Shown here piece by piece: positions 8,269 through 17,670 of a DNA stretch of 64,000 nucleotides. A program made the position numbers and the translations under genes. The stretch's first letter is position 1. Each line of letters starts with the position of its first letter. The stretch is from assembly GCA_963812795.1 (NCBI GenBank), contig CAWEWG010000007.1, forward strand, positions 868,001-932,000, read 5' to 3'. Source of the stretch: Hyphomicrobium_A sp963812795 (GTDB taxonomy: Bacteria > Pseudomonadota > Alphaproteobacteria > Rhizobiales > Hyphomicrobiaceae). The notes under the pieces were generated by a model. That model was not told where the DNA came from, did no database searches, and worked only from the letters and a program-made list of their open reading frames with translations.

Positions 8269-9180
8269 TTAAAGCACGACGGCGCCTTTGCCCTTCGCCT
8301 TGTGATCGGGCTCGACGTGGATGACGACGTCGGTGTTCGCCAACTCCATCTCGATGGCATCCTCCAGGCGGTCGCAGATTTCGTGGGCGGCCTCGACGGT
8401 CATATCGCCGGGCACCACGAGATGGAACTCGATGAATGTCTGCGGCCCGGCGGTACGGGTGCGAATATCGTGCGCCTGCAGCGCGCCTTCGCCGTTGCTG
8501 CGGATGACTTCCTTGATGCGGGCTTCGATCTGTGGCGAGGCGGCCTGGTCCATCAGCGCGCTCATGGATTCGACGGCCAGCTTGTAGCCGATGCGCAGGA
8601 TGTTTACGGCAACCGCACCGGCAATGAGCGGATCGAGGATAGCCCATCCCGTTATCGTCGCCAGCACAAGACCTGCGAGTACGCCGACGGACGTAATCAC
8701 GTCGCTCACGAGGTGGTGCCCGTCGCCTTCCAACGCCGGAGAGGCCCACGCTCTACCCCGACTGATGAGCACGAACGCCCAGGCGGCATTGATCGCCGTC
8801 GCCAGGCCGTTCACCAGCAAGCCTGCTGCCGGATCGGTGAGCGCCCGCGGCTCGAGGAAAGCCAGATAAGCCTCACGGAAGATGAGCAGGGCGGCGACGA
8901 TGATCAGCGCGCCCTCGAGAACGGCCGAGAAGTACTCGGCCTTGTGGTGCCCGAAAGGGTGGCCGCGGTCGGGGGGCTGCGAGGCGATGCGAATGGCGAT
9001 GAGCGCCGCTACCGCAGTCAGCACGTTGACGATGCTTTCCAGCGCGTCGGAGAACAGCGCCACGCTCCCCGTCATCAAGAATGCGATGTACTTGATGCCC
9101 ATCACCGCCAGGGCAATGCCGATGCTCGCGGTTGCGATCACCAGATGTTTGCTGCCGGGCGGATGCACGAGGGTCTTCAT
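8269..9180 (-). CDS. Cation diffusion facilitator (CDF) family metal transporter
   Basis: This protein of about 303 residues has six predicted membrane helices followed by a cytoplasmic ferredoxin-like domain. FSDALESIVNV carries the first metal-site Asp of the CDF family, the cytoplasmic loop has DRGHPFGHHKAEYF, and LEGDGHHLVSDVITSVGV supplies the second HxxxD. It should export Zn2+, Fe2+ or a similar divalent ion by proton antiport. ATG 9180 (MKTLVHPPG) is preferred; a GTG at 9189 is possible, and neither has a strong ribosome site. Confidence 0.93.
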   Translation of the reverse strand: MKTLVHPPGSKHLVIATASIGIALAVMGIKYIAFLMTGSVALFSDALESIVNVLTAVAALIAIRIASQPPDRGHPFGHHKAEYFSAVLEGALIIVAALLIFREAYLAFLEPRALTDPAAGLLVNGLATAINAAWAFVLISRGRAWASPALEGDGHHLVSDVITSVGVLAGLVLATITGWAILDPLIAGAVAVNILRIGYKLAVESMSALMDQAASPQIEARIKEVIRSNGEGALQAHDIRTRTAGPQTFIEFHLVVPGDMTVEAAHEICDRLEDAIEMELANTDVVIHVEPDHKAKGKGAVVL

Positions 9181-9371
9181 CGGGCTCACTAAGCGGCTCA
9201 GCGTCCGTGCAGCAAGTGCCTCCTATATCGCACGACGTCGTGACGCAGCCGTGTTTTCCACACGCCTGACGGCCGGCTCACTCCCGCGGTGCCTGCGAAT
9301 CTGATGGGGAGTGGGGATTGGGCTGCACCCGCGCCGCGTGCGTTGGCCAGCCGAGGCGGAGGGCACAATCA

Positions 9372-10202
9372 ATGGCAAACTTCCCGACCCATATCGTCGT
9401 GGGCACGATCGTCGCCGGCTCGCTCGCGACGCTGACGCTGGCGGCCGACGTGATCGCCCCTGAAAACCTCGTGGCGGTCACCATGGCTGGATCGCTCGGT
9501 TCGGTTCTGCCGGACATCGACCTGAAAGATTCGCGCCCCAGCCGCGCGCTCTTCGCCGGCCTCGCGGTGTTCTTCTCGTTTGCGCTGCTGTTCCATTTTG
9601 CGCCGCATCTGTCGATCGTTGAAATGTGGACGCTGTGGCTGGGGACGCTGCTGTTCGTGCGCTATGGACTGCACACGATGTTTCATCGGCTGGCAACTCA
9701 CCGGGGTGTCTGGCATTCGTGGATCGCTGGCATCGCCTGCGCCTTCGCCACGGTGCTCATTTTCTACTACGTATTCAATCGGCCGGATGGCGTCGCCTGG
9801 CTCGCCGGCGGCTTCCTGCTCATCGGCTTCCTGACGCATCTCATTCTCGACGAGATGTACTCCGTCGACGTCCTCGGCAACCATATCAAGAAGTCGTTCG
9901 GCACCGCCTTCAAGCCCATCGACATGCGCAACCCGGTGGGGTCGGCGGCCATGGCTGTGGCGGCGGTGGCGCTGCTGCTGCTCACACCGTCGATCAGCGT
10001 GTTCTACGAAGGCATCACCTCGCGGCAGATGTGGACGTCGCTGCATCAGCGGCTGCTGCCCCAGGATCGCTGGTTCGGTGTGGTAATCGACCGTCAGGTG
10101 GCCACCGTGCCCCCATCCGCGGGTGCCGCAATTCCGCAGACCACAGGTTCGCTGCCGACACCACCGGCAGCCGCAGAGGCAGCCAAGCCGGCAGCGCCGT
10201 AG
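9372..10202 (+). CDS. Membrane-bound YdjM/LexA-binding-type metal-dependent hydrolase
   Basis: The 276-residue protein begins MANFPTHI at ATG 9372, with GGCGGAGGG upstream. The pattern THIVVG, LPDIDLKDS, HRLATHRGVWHSW and FLTHLILDEM gives the conserved His/Asp residues of the inner-membrane YdjM family (DUF457), and there are about five membrane helices. The C-terminal 60 residues are low-complexity, Ala/Pro rich and probably periplasmic. E. coli YdjM is SOS-regulated, but there is no evidence for that here and the substrate is unknown. Confidence 0.8.
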   Translation: MANFPTHIVVGTIVAGSLATLTLAADVIAPENLVAVTMAGSLGSVLPDIDLKDSRPSRALFAGLAVFFSFALLFHFAPHLSIVEMWTLWLGTLLFVRYGLHTMFHRLATHRGVWHSWIAGIACAFATVLIFYYVFNRPDGVAWLAGGFLLIGFLTHLILDEMYSVDVLGNHIKKSFGTAFKPIDMRNPVGSAAMAVAAVALLLLTPSISVFYEGITSRQMWTSLHQRLLPQDRWFGVVIDRQVATVPPSAGAAIPQTTGSLPTPPAAAEAAKPAAP

Positions 10203-10231
10203 ACCTTCTTACCGGGCCCGCGGCGACGCTC

Positions 10232-10855
10232 TTATTGGGGTGTCGCCGGCGCCGGGCAGCGCTTTTGCAGGCCGGCGAGGTAGGTGGAGATGAGATCGTC
10301 GATCAACGTCCGGCCGGCGTGGGCGGTGACGTGCGAGAGTTTGTCCGCCGTAGATAGCGCCGTCATCCCGTGGACGCTGGCCCAGAGCGTACGTGCGTGC
10401 CGCTTCTGGCAGCTTGGATCGGTGCCGGGGAGCAGCGGCACCAGCGCCTGCTCGAGCGGCATCATCAGGTTCTCGACCTTGGCCTGATACCACTCGGGAA
10501 CCTCGCGCCCGGCCGGCATGCGATGCTCATTCAGCAGGTTCCACAGCTTCGGGCGCTCCTGCGTGAAAACGAAATAGGTGCCGACGAGGCGGCGCAACCT
10601 CTCCGCGGGCGGCCCCGAGGCGTCGGTATCGGCCAAGCGGCCGGCAAGCTCGTCGAGCAGCCGTGCCTCGATAATGAGGAGAAGATCGTCCAAGTTCTCG
10701 AAGACGTTATAGAGTGTGCCGGGCGAATAGCCGACACGTTTGGCGATCTCCCGCGCCGAAAGACCTTCGAGGCCATCCTGCTCTACGATCGAGGTGGTGG
10801 CCTCGATGATGAGTTCGCGCAGCTCATCGGGGGTGTGGATCGAGCGTCGGCCCAT
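10232..10855 (-). CDS. TetR/AcrR-family transcriptional regulator
   Basis: The 207-residue protein starts at ATG 10855. Residues 10-55 form the TetR DNA-binding domain (LIIEATTSIVEQDGLEGLS, then AREIAKRVGYSPGTLYNVFENLDDLL). The C-terminal half resembles the WHG domain (HGMTALSTADKL). The ligand is unknown. It converges with the YdjM-like gene 29 bp away, so its target may lie elsewhere. Confidence 0.9.
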   Translation of the reverse strand: MGRRSIHTPDELRELIIEATTSIVEQDGLEGLSAREIAKRVGYSPGTLYNVFENLDDLLLIIEARLLDELAGRLADTDASGPPAERLRRLVGTYFVFTQERPKLWNLLNEHRMPAGREVPEWYQAKVENLMMPLEQALVPLLPGTDPSCQKRHARTLWASVHGMTALSTADKLSHVTAHAGRTLIDDLISTYLAGLQKRCPAPATPQ

Positions 10856-11030
10856 TTTTGTTATCCGTACGCTAGTCGTTTGAAGACGGACTATTCCTAC
10901 CATATGCCGAGCGCGCGCGCGGGCAAACTGAATTAAGTTATGGGTTGGACTAAATCCGCGGCTGAAGCCGGCCGCTTCGGTCTGGTAAGAGGCCGCGGCG
11001 CCACACCGGCCCCCGGCCAAGGGAGGCGCG

Positions 11031-11672
11031 TCAGCAGCTTTTCGTGCAGTTGTCGCCTTTGACGTAGTCGACGCACTTATTGCGCGGGCTGTGATAGGAC
11101 TTGTTGGTCCATGTCATTGCGCCTGAAAATCCAGGCACGAAATCTCCGAACAACGGCTTGAACAGGTAAGTCGCATCTACCACGATGACGCTGTTGCCCT
11201 TGGCGACGATGTCGTTCGGAAGCGAATAGGGCGAGCAGTCCGCCGGCTTCTCCATGCCGTTGTGAGAGTACGACCAGGACACGCGTGTATCGGTGGCGTC
11301 CGTCGTCGAGGCGCGCACAGAAACGACCGCAAGCTTCAGCTCCGTGGCATCGTAGGGGCGCATCAGGTGATCCACCGAGTCCATCATGCCCTCGAGGTTC
11401 GACTGGGCAGTCGCTTCCGATTGGCCGAGGTACTCTTCGCGCGCAACGAGATCGCCCGCCGTCCCGACCGCTGCTATGAAATGCCGATCGGCGTTGACGG
11501 CGCGCCCTATCTCGATCGTCGCCAGAAGCATGAGCAGCAGAAGCGGCGCAAGCAGTCCGAATTCCACGGCCGCGGCACCGCCGCGATGGCGCGCGAAGCG
11601 GACGCCAAACGCGGACATGCGCCCTGCCGTGGCGCGGATCGTAGCAAGCATGGTTTCCTCACGCCGACGCAT
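11031..11672 (-). CDS. TadE/TadG-like pilus assembly protein (second copy)
   Basis: The protein has a pseudopilin-type N terminus: a short basic leader, then GGAAAVEFGLLAPLLLLMLLATIEIGRA with the conserved Glu of TadE proteins, followed by a periplasmic domain with Cys residues near its end. TadE-like pseudopilins help Flp pilus assembly. The start at 11672 overlaps the stop of the upstream TadE gene (TGATG), while ATG 11651 has the better ribosome site (GAGGAAACC); either gives the same mature domain. It is the last gene of a minus-strand set facing away from flp. Confidence 0.85.
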   Translation of the reverse strand: MRRREETMLATIRATAGRMSAFGVRFARHRGGAAAVEFGLLAPLLLLMLLATIEIGRAVNADRHFIAAVGTAGDLVAREEYLGQSEATAQSNLEGMMDSVDHLMRPYDATELKLAVVSVRASTTDATDTRVSWSYSHNGMEKPADCSPYSLPNDIVAKGNSVIVVDATYLFKPLFGDFVPGFSGAMTWTNKSYHSPRNKCVDYVKGDNCTKSC

Positions 11673-12253
11673 CACTTGTATGGCTCGCTCTTGAACGCGG
11701 TGGCCGCCTGGATGATCGCAGGACCCGATCCGTCGCCGCTGCCGAGTTGCAGGAACTGGAACTCATGGGCCAGCTCCCACTTGTAGCAAACGGTGACGAG
11801 GACGACTTCGCTGGAGCTTCCCGCGTACTTGTTGATGAGTTCGCCGGTCGAGCCGGTCGAGCCGGTCATGTTGCCGTCGGCGTCGGTGCACTTCTGCGGC
11901 GTGATTCCGGACCAGGTCGCCGCGTGCTGGACGATGGTGCTGACCTTGCCGCAGTCGATGTACGACCCGGCCGCCTCGCAGACGAGCTCTCTGAACTTGC
12001 CGACCGTCATGTTGCCCTTCTCCGCCTCGCCGGTGCGCAACTTGCGCGCCGCCGCCTCGACGCCGTACTCGAGCGACGTGCTGGCGAGGAAGTAGAGACC
12101 CATGCCGAGCAGGCCGAGGACGAAGAGTAGGAACGGCACGGCGACGAAGGCGAACTCGATAGCGGCGGCGCCGTCCTCGTTGCGCATCAACCGGGAGGCT
12201 GAGTGTCGCCGGTGGAGGAGCCGAAGCCGAAATTGCAGGGGGGACAATCGCAT
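11672..12253 (-). CDS. TadE-like pilus assembly protein (first copy)
   Basis: The 193-residue protein has the same design as its neighbour: about 25 basic residues, then NEDGAAAIEFAFVAVPFLLFV with the TadE Glu, a single membrane helix, and a periplasmic part with four cysteines. The last codons overlap the start of the second TadE gene. Presence of two TadE-type proteins is usual in cpa/tad loci. A TGSTGSTG repeat sits in the middle of the periplasmic domain. Confidence 0.85.
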   Translation of the reverse strand: MRLSPLQFRLRLLHRRHSASRLMRNEDGAAAIEFAFVAVPFLLFVLGLLGMGLYFLASTSLEYGVEAAARKLRTGEAEKGNMTVGKFRELVCEAAGSYIDCGKVSTIVQHAATWSGITPQKCTDADGNMTGSTGSTGELINKYAGSSSEVVLVTVCYKWELAHEFQFLQLGSGDGSGPAIIQAATAFKSEPYK

Positions 12254-12375
12254 CTACAACGTCTCAGGTGGAAACCACCGCGACGGTATCTATAGGTCCA
12301 TGAATTATGTATTACTTCGATCGCAATTGAGCGGTCTCGGTAACCGAGACGTTAATCCTTGCAACGTCGACATCC

Positions 12376-12864
12376 TCACTCGGACTGCTGCTGCGCATCG
12401 CTCCCCGGCACCGACGCGCCTGCCTTGGCCTGCGCCGCCTTGATCGTCTCTTCGAAGAACTGTTTGGCGTCGCCAACGACCGGCGCCGGTGAGCATGTTG
12501 GAGCGCAGGTGTACGAGTGTCGTAGCGACCCGCGATAGACCACCACGGTGCGCCGGTCGTCCTGCTCGACAATCACGCGCTGGTCCTGGATGACATTCTT
12601 GTCGGCGTCCAACGCGATGATGTTGGTGACCCCAAAAGTCTTGCCGGTGACCACGAGCAGGTTGCCGCCTTGCACGTTGACGTCGGCGATCGAAGGATTG
12701 CCAATGATAATTTCGGAGACCGGACGCGGAAGACGGATGAGCTGCGACTGGTCGTACCTGACGAGAAGGTCTGCAGCTTCGACTTGGGAGACGGTCGCTG
12801 CGGTGCCGACGGTTGCTAAGAACGCGACGATCGCCCAACGGCTCGAGGGACTGACTAAAAACAT
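12376..12864 (-). CDS. Orphan pilus/flagellar-assembly N-terminal-domain protein (CpaC-N-like)
   Basis: A 162-residue exported protein: signal peptide to about residue 30, then LLVRYDQSQLIRLPRPVSEIIIGNPSIADVNVQGGNLLVVTGK, the short domain normally found at the N terminus of the CpaC/RcpA secretin. The secretin barrel itself is absent and the C-terminal tail is polar. Such stand-alone copies accompany some alphaproteobacterial Tad loci; the job may be to regulate or dock to the secretin, which is inference. It is divergent from flp. Confidence 0.82.
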   Translation of the reverse strand: MFLVSPSSRWAIVAFLATVGTAATVSQVEAADLLVRYDQSQLIRLPRPVSEIIIGNPSIADVNVQGGNLLVVTGKTFGVTNIIALDADKNVIQDQRVIVEQDDRRTVVVYRGSLRHSYTCAPTCSPAPVVGDAKQFFEETIKAAQAKAGASVPGSDAQQQSE

Positions 12865-13343
12865 GCGCGGCTACTTCCTCGATGATCAATGGCCATTACT
12901 TCAGGAATTGGTGAAAAAACCGGAAATGAAAGGCCGAAGATTTCCGCCAAGAGACCTTTTGCAATCCTTCGGGAGCGAATCCGAGCGGACGTGCTGGATC
13001 CCGACCGGACGTGTCAATGATATTGGGGAAGTTATGCTTGTTGACCACTAGTATTATTTCGAGGACTAGAAAGTATAGGCGCCACAAGATATCCGACGAG
13101 CGCCATAACGTCCGCTCAGTGACTTCGAAATGACCTCGCCCCCCGTGTGACTGATCTTGACGAGCTGCGAGGTTCTGCAAATTGATCGATTGTTATCGAA
13201 TAGAACAACCAATTGTTAGGAGACATTTACGAGCAAATTAGTTCGTTTTACCAACGTTTAATACGAGCGCGCTCATATGGCCCCAGTCCCGCAGCCAGAG
13301 CTGTTGGGCTCGCATATGCGACCAAAAAAATGGGAGTGCTGTC
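12865..13343. other. Long AT-richer intergenic region before flp
   Basis: This 479-bp stretch separates the minus-strand TadE/CpaC-N genes from flp. It is clearly less GC-rich than its surroundings, with A/T-rich runs around 13180-13260, as expected for a complex promoter region that may serve both directions. I see no ORF, no tRNA and no clear sigma-54 or CtrA site. Confidence 0.5.
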
Positions 13344-13514
13344 ATGAAGACTTTCCTCGCTCGTTTCGCTCAGGATGAATCCGGCGCCACGGCCATCGAG
13401 TACGGCCTTATCGCTGCTATCGTCGGCGTCGGCATTATCGCCGGCCTGGACCCGCTAAAGGAAGCGCTGAACGGTACGTTCGGCACGGTGAGCGACAAAC
13501 TCAACGCACAGTAA
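13344..13514 (+). CDS. flp: Flp/Fap-type pilin
   Basis: A 56-residue protein, MKTFLARFAQDESGATAIEYG and so on, has all marks of a type IVb Flp pilin: a short charged leader, prepilin cleavage site at G/A before TAIEYGLIAAIV with the conserved Glu-Tyr pair, and a hydrophobic helix. The prepilin peptidase is the nearby cpaA product. GGGAG lies about 8 bases before the ATG. It is followed by a strong hairpin, so pilin mRNA is probably made in excess over the downstream cpa genes. Confidence 0.95.
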   Translation: MKTFLARFAQDESGATAIEYGLIAAIVGVGIIAGLDPLKEALNGTFGTVSDKLNAQ

Positions 13515-13533
13515 ACCTTCGCACGTCCTATGG

Positions 13534-13568
13534 GGCCGCCCGGAGCAATCGCTGCGGGCGGCCTTGTT
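13534..13568 (+). terminator. Hairpin terminator/attenuator after flp
   Basis: GGCCGCCCG (13534-13542) pairs perfectly with CGGGCGGCC (13555-13563), followed by TTGTTGT. The nine-pair stem fits an intrinsic terminator that lets only part of the transcripts go on into cpaA. Confidence 0.7.
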
Positions 13569-13698
13569 GTCCCAACATGTGCCGGCAACGCACCTCGGGG
13601 CCGCGCGCCGCGATCCGCCGCCGGCTTGAGCCTTGCTTAACCCGTTCTGCAGGACACTGAGGACGCTACAACCCCTCGTTCGTCCGGAGTGTTTCGGC

Positions 13699-14205
13699 GT
13701 GACTGCGCATCTCCTCTTGTTTGTCTTCCCCTTCGCCATGGCCTACGCGGCGATGATGGACGTCTTCACGATGCGCATCGCCAACAGCGTGTCGATTGCC
13801 GTGGCCGTGGCCTTCCTGATTGTCGCTCCAATCGCTGCCATGCCTGCGCAAGAGATGTTGATGCACCTCGGCGTCGGCGCGGCAATGCTCATCGTCGGCA
13901 TGATCCTCTTCAGTTTTCGCGCGCTCGGCGGCGGAGACGCGAAGTTGCTGGCGGCCGCCTCCCTCTGGGTCGGACCCGAACAATGGCTGCCCTTCATCGC
14001 CCTGGTGGCTGTCTTCGGCGGCGTCCTGGCCGGGGTGATCCTCATCTTCCGCAACTTCCCTGCGGGGGCGTTGATGCTGCCGGCTTGGGCGGCGCGCCTG
14101 CACCAGGCCGGCGGATCCATTCCCTATGGTGTCGCCATCGCGGCAGGCGCGCTCTCCATCTACCCGCAGACAAGCTGGCCGACGTTGCTCGCAATGGGCT
14201 CCTGA
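13699..14205 (+). CDS. cpaA: Prepilin peptidase CpaA/TadV
   Basis: The 168-residue protein is an A24 aspartic peptidase with about five membrane helices. The two catalytic aspartates are visible in MMDVFTMRIAN near residue 18 and LGGGDAKL (GxGD) near residue 76. It cleaves the Flp pilin leader at the cytoplasmic membrane. GTG 13699 is chosen because it starts right at the first membrane helix and GGAG is about nine bases upstream. An in-frame TTG at 13633 would add 22 residues. Confidence 0.9.
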   Translation: MTAHLLLFVFPFAMAYAAMMDVFTMRIANSVSIAVAVAFLIVAPIAAMPAQEMLMHLGVGAAMLIVGMILFSFRALGGGDAKLLAAASLWVGPEQWLPFIALVAVFGGVLAGVILIFRNFPAGALMLPAWAARLHQAGGSIPYGVAIAAGALSIYPQTSWPTLLAMGS

Positions 14206-14264
14206 AGCCGCTCGCAGCTTCAAACTGCGACGGCAGTTAACCTCGCGTTGACGTTTGTCCTGCA

Positions 14265-15110
14265 GTGTCGGGTAGCGAACAAACGACCTACCGGCTGAAG
14301 GACCCGTCGAAGGTGAAGCGAGCACAATTGATCGGCATCTCGATTGCGGGCGGAGCGGGTCTCCTTGCCTTCATTCTGATGCGTTCGATTGTCAGCGGCC
14401 CCACGGCGCCCACGCAAATTGCGGTCCCCGTCAACGCCACCGAGGTGCTGGTGGCTCGCCGGTCGATCGGACTTGGGGAGACGACGAAGGATTTGGACTT
14501 TCGTTGGCAGACGTGGCCCGCCGATGCCATCACGCCCTCGTTCATCACGCAAGGCGATAGCGAGGGCATGAAGCTCGTCACCGACGCAATCGCTCGCTCT
14601 CCGCTAATCGAGGGCGAGCCGGTAACGCGGCAGAAGCTCATCAAGCCCGGTCAGGGCGGCGTGCTGGCGGCGATCCTGCCGAGCGGCATGCGCGCCATCT
14701 CGACGAAGATCAAGGAAGAGACGGCGGCCGGCCGCCTCATCCTTCCCAACGACAGGGTAGACGTCATCCTCACGCGCCGCCAGCGCGGGCGGAAAGGCGG
14801 CGACGTCTTCGTCTCCGACACCCTCTTCAGGAACGTGCGCGTTCTTGCTGTCGGCCAGGAGATCGACACGAAGGAAGGCAAGAAGGCAGCCGAGGGTAGT
14901 GCCGATACGGCGACTCTCGAATTGACCCCGTCGCAAGCAGAACTTCTCGCGCGATCGAACTCGTCGGGCGAGATCAGTCTTTCGCTTCGCAGCGTCGCCG
15001 ATGGCGACCCGAACGGGAAGGGTCCGACTGCGGTCATGAACGATGAGCGCGGCAGTGTTGTGCGCGTATTGCGATACGGCGTGCCCTCGCGCGCGTACGG
15101 CGTGAACTGA
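14265..15110 (+). CDS. cpaB: Flp pilus assembly protein CpaB
   Basis: A 281-residue protein with one N-terminal membrane helix (about residues 21-43), a SAF domain (NATEVLVARRSIGLGETTKDLDFRW) and the RcpC/CpaB domain (GMRAISTKIKEETAAGRLILPNDRVDVILTRR). It is a periplasmic component of the Flp pilus channel. The gene is intact, in contrast with the next one. Start is GTG 14265; the ribosome site is weak. Confidence 0.92.
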   Translation: MSGSEQTTYRLKDPSKVKRAQLIGISIAGGAGLLAFILMRSIVSGPTAPTQIAVPVNATEVLVARRSIGLGETTKDLDFRWQTWPADAITPSFITQGDSEGMKLVTDAIARSPLIEGEPVTRQKLIKPGQGGVLAAILPSGMRAISTKIKEETAAGRLILPNDRVDVILTRRQRGRKGGDVFVSDTLFRNVRVLAVGQEIDTKEGKKAAEGSADTATLELTPSQAELLARSNSSGEISLSLRSVADGDPNGKGPTAVMNDERGSVVRVLRYGVPSRAYGVN

Positions 15111-15154
15111 GTTGAAGTTGATTCAGTTTCGGCTGTCGAAAAGGTAAATCGATC

Positions 15155-16866
15155 ATGCGAACGACCCTAAAGTGGGCTCGCGCCGGTATGGCTGCTGTGT
15201 TCTTTGTCGCGACTTGCGTCGGCGACCTGCACGCGGCCGAGATGAGCGGCAAACCGGTGGCTAGTCAGGTAGGCCGTGATTCCGTGCTGCGCATTCCGGC
15301 CAATGCAGCATTTCCGCTGTCGAAGCGGATCGATCTGGGCGTCGGTCGCTCGATCGTCGTGCAGTTTCCCGATGCCGTTGAAGGACGTGCTGGTCTCCGA
15401 TCCTGACGTGCTCGACGCCGTCGTGCAGTCCTCCGACCGGGTGTTCCTCATCGCCAAGAAGGCGGGGCAGACGAATGCCTTCTTCTTCGACGAATACGGG
15501 CAGCAGCTCTTGACGCTGGAAGTCGCCGATCGGCGCCGATCTCGCCGGCGCTCAATGAGTTGCTGACGCCGCCTCATTCCCGGCTCCAACATCCATAGCG
15601 AGATCGCCGGCAGGGCACTCGTGCTCACCGGCATCGGTGCGCACGCCGGTCAACTCCGACAGGGCGGCCCAGATCGCGGCGCAGTTTGCGGCCGTCAACA
15701 AGGGCTGCCGACGAGCAGTGACGGCGGCGACCGAGCGTCACACGTCGAACAGTGAACAGACCACTACCAGGCGGCATCGGCACTCGACGAGTCGAGCTTC
15801 CAAGAAGATGAGCAGCAAGCGGCGGCGGCTCCGGCGGCGGCACGAGGACGTCTACGGCGCCAAGCCCATCATCAACCTGCTCTCGGTCGAGGGCGAGGAG
15901 CAGGTCATGCTGCGCGTCAGCGTGGCGGAGGTGCAGCGCGATACGCTGAAGCAGTTCGGCATCAACCTCGGCGCGCTCGTCAACTCGGGCAACTTCACCA
16001 CGGCTATTCTCAGCGACAACGCGCTTCCCTCTGTCGGCGGCGGCCGGCCTCGGCATCCTGCCCGTTCCCGGAGTCACGGCCGCCGGTCTCAATGTCTTCA
16101 GTGCTGGGGCCGCTGGCATCGGATTTCCGAGCGGCGCGGCTGCCATTCCCTTCGTAAACTCCGGCGTCGCCACCGCGTGGCAATCAGGCAATCAAGCACA
16201 TCACCGGCGTTCTGCGCGCCCTCGAGCGCGATGGCCTGGTCAAGCACCCTGGCCGAGCCCAACCTGACCGCTGTCTCTGGCGAGCCGGCCAGGTTCCTCG
16301 CCGGTGGCGAGTTCCCGATCCCGTCGTCGACAGCCTTGGTCAGGTGACCGTGCTGTTCAAGAAGTTCGGCATCGGTCTCGCCTTCACGCCGGTCGTCCTG
16401 TCCGAGGGCCGCATCAGCTTGAAGATCGAGACGCGAGGTGAGCGAGCTCTCGAACCAAGGCGCCGTCATGCTCAACGGCATTCAGATCCCCGCCCTCGAA
16501 GACGCGGCAAGCCAAACTCGACCGTCGAGTTGCCGTCGGGCGGCTCGCTGGCGCTGGCCGGCCTGCTGTCGGAGGACACGCGACAGAACATCGACGGCTT
16601 CCCGGGCATGAAGGACTTCCGATCCTCGGCACGCTGTTCCGCAGCAAGCGACTACCAGAAGAAAGAAACCGAGCTCGTGGTGATCGTCACGCCCTACATG
16701 GTGCGCCCCGTGGCCCGCCAGGAGCTTGCCCGCCCCCTCGACGGCCTCGGCGACCCGACCGATCGCAAGGCGAACTTTCTCGGCCACATCAACCGCATCT
16801 ACGGCGGCGGACGGCCGGCTGCCGGTGGGCGACCTCAAGGGCGACTACGGATTCATCGTGGAATAG
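15155..16866 (+). pseudogene. cpaC: Flp pilus secretin CpaC/RcpA, broken by many frameshifts
   Basis: Pieces of one secretin occur in order but in changing frames: a signal peptide and N domain from 15155 (RIDLGVGRSIVVQFP), then DVLVSDPDVLDAVVQSSDRVFLIAKKAGQTNAFFFD, then a stretch near 15600 readable only with several shifts, then GAKPIINLLSVEGEEQVMLRVSVAEV and LAEPNLTAVSGEPARFLAGGEFPIP, then KKFGIGLAFTPVVL, STVELPSGGSLALAGLLS and ETELVVIVTPYMVRP, to a TAG at 16864. About ten single-base changes are needed to join them. The outer-membrane channel of the Tad system would not be made from this sequence as it stands. Confidence 0.85.
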
Positions 16867-16887
16867 CGGATGGGCTGGAGACGTATC

Positions 16888-17638
16888 ATGACTGCCTCAA
16901 ATGCGACGCGAGCCGTCCGCACTGGCTCGGCCCGCTCGCTCGGAGCAAAGCTCCTCGCCGCTTCGTTCGCGACCCTGGCGATGACCGGCTGCAAGACGAC
17001 GGAAGATCCGACGCGTGTCGCCGGATGGACCCTGATCGACAGCGCGCAACGCCACCCGATCCTCGTTTCGCAGGAACCGACGACGCATCTCATCCGCATG
17101 GGGCGCGGCTCAAACGGACTGTCCTCGTCACAGCGCGCGCAGCTCCTTGATTTTGTCGCCCACTTCCGCGCCACCGACGCCGGCAACAGCCGCCTCATCG
17201 TCGCCGTGCCGAGCGGCGGCGCCAACGAGGTATCGGCGATGTACGCCGTCGGCGAGATTCGCTCGATGCTGAACGATCAGGGGTTCGGACAAGCGTCGAT
17301 CTCCGTCGAGGCCTATAGCGCAGGGGGCACCGGTGATCCGCCCATCCGCGTCTCCTATATGCGCTACGTCGCCGAGCCGCCGCAGTGCGGCGACTGGTCG
17401 ACGAACCTCGCCTACGACCCGATGAACCTGCCCTATCCGAACCTCGGCTGCGCCACAGCGCAACCTCGCCGTCCAGATTGCCAACCCCGCTGACCTGCTT
17501 GGACCGCGTACCGAGACCGCCCGTGCGAGCGATCGCCGCGACCAAATGTGGGGCAAGTACGTCAAGGGTGCGGCGACGGGTGCTGCGGCAGAGCGCGAGT
17601 TGGGCTCGGCTGTGGGGTCCGAAAAGATCAATCCGTAA
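16888..17638 (+). pseudogene. cpaD: Pilus biogenesis lipoprotein CpaD, one frameshift near the end
   Basis: The first about 190 residues are continuous: a lipoprotein signal ending LAMTGCKTT, then a domain with IRMGRGSNGLSSSQRAQLLDF, VAVPSGGANE and the conserved CGDWSTNLAYDPMNLPYPNLGCA. Just after GCA the frame changes near 17452-17458, and NLAVQIANPADLLGPR to GSEKINP follows in another frame up to TAA 17636. CpaD helps place the secretin in the outer membrane. ATG 16888 gives the best signal peptide; ATG 16870 is possible. Confidence 0.85.
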
Positions 17639-17670
17639 GGATCGAAGTTTAACCTGAGGATCGTGCTAGG

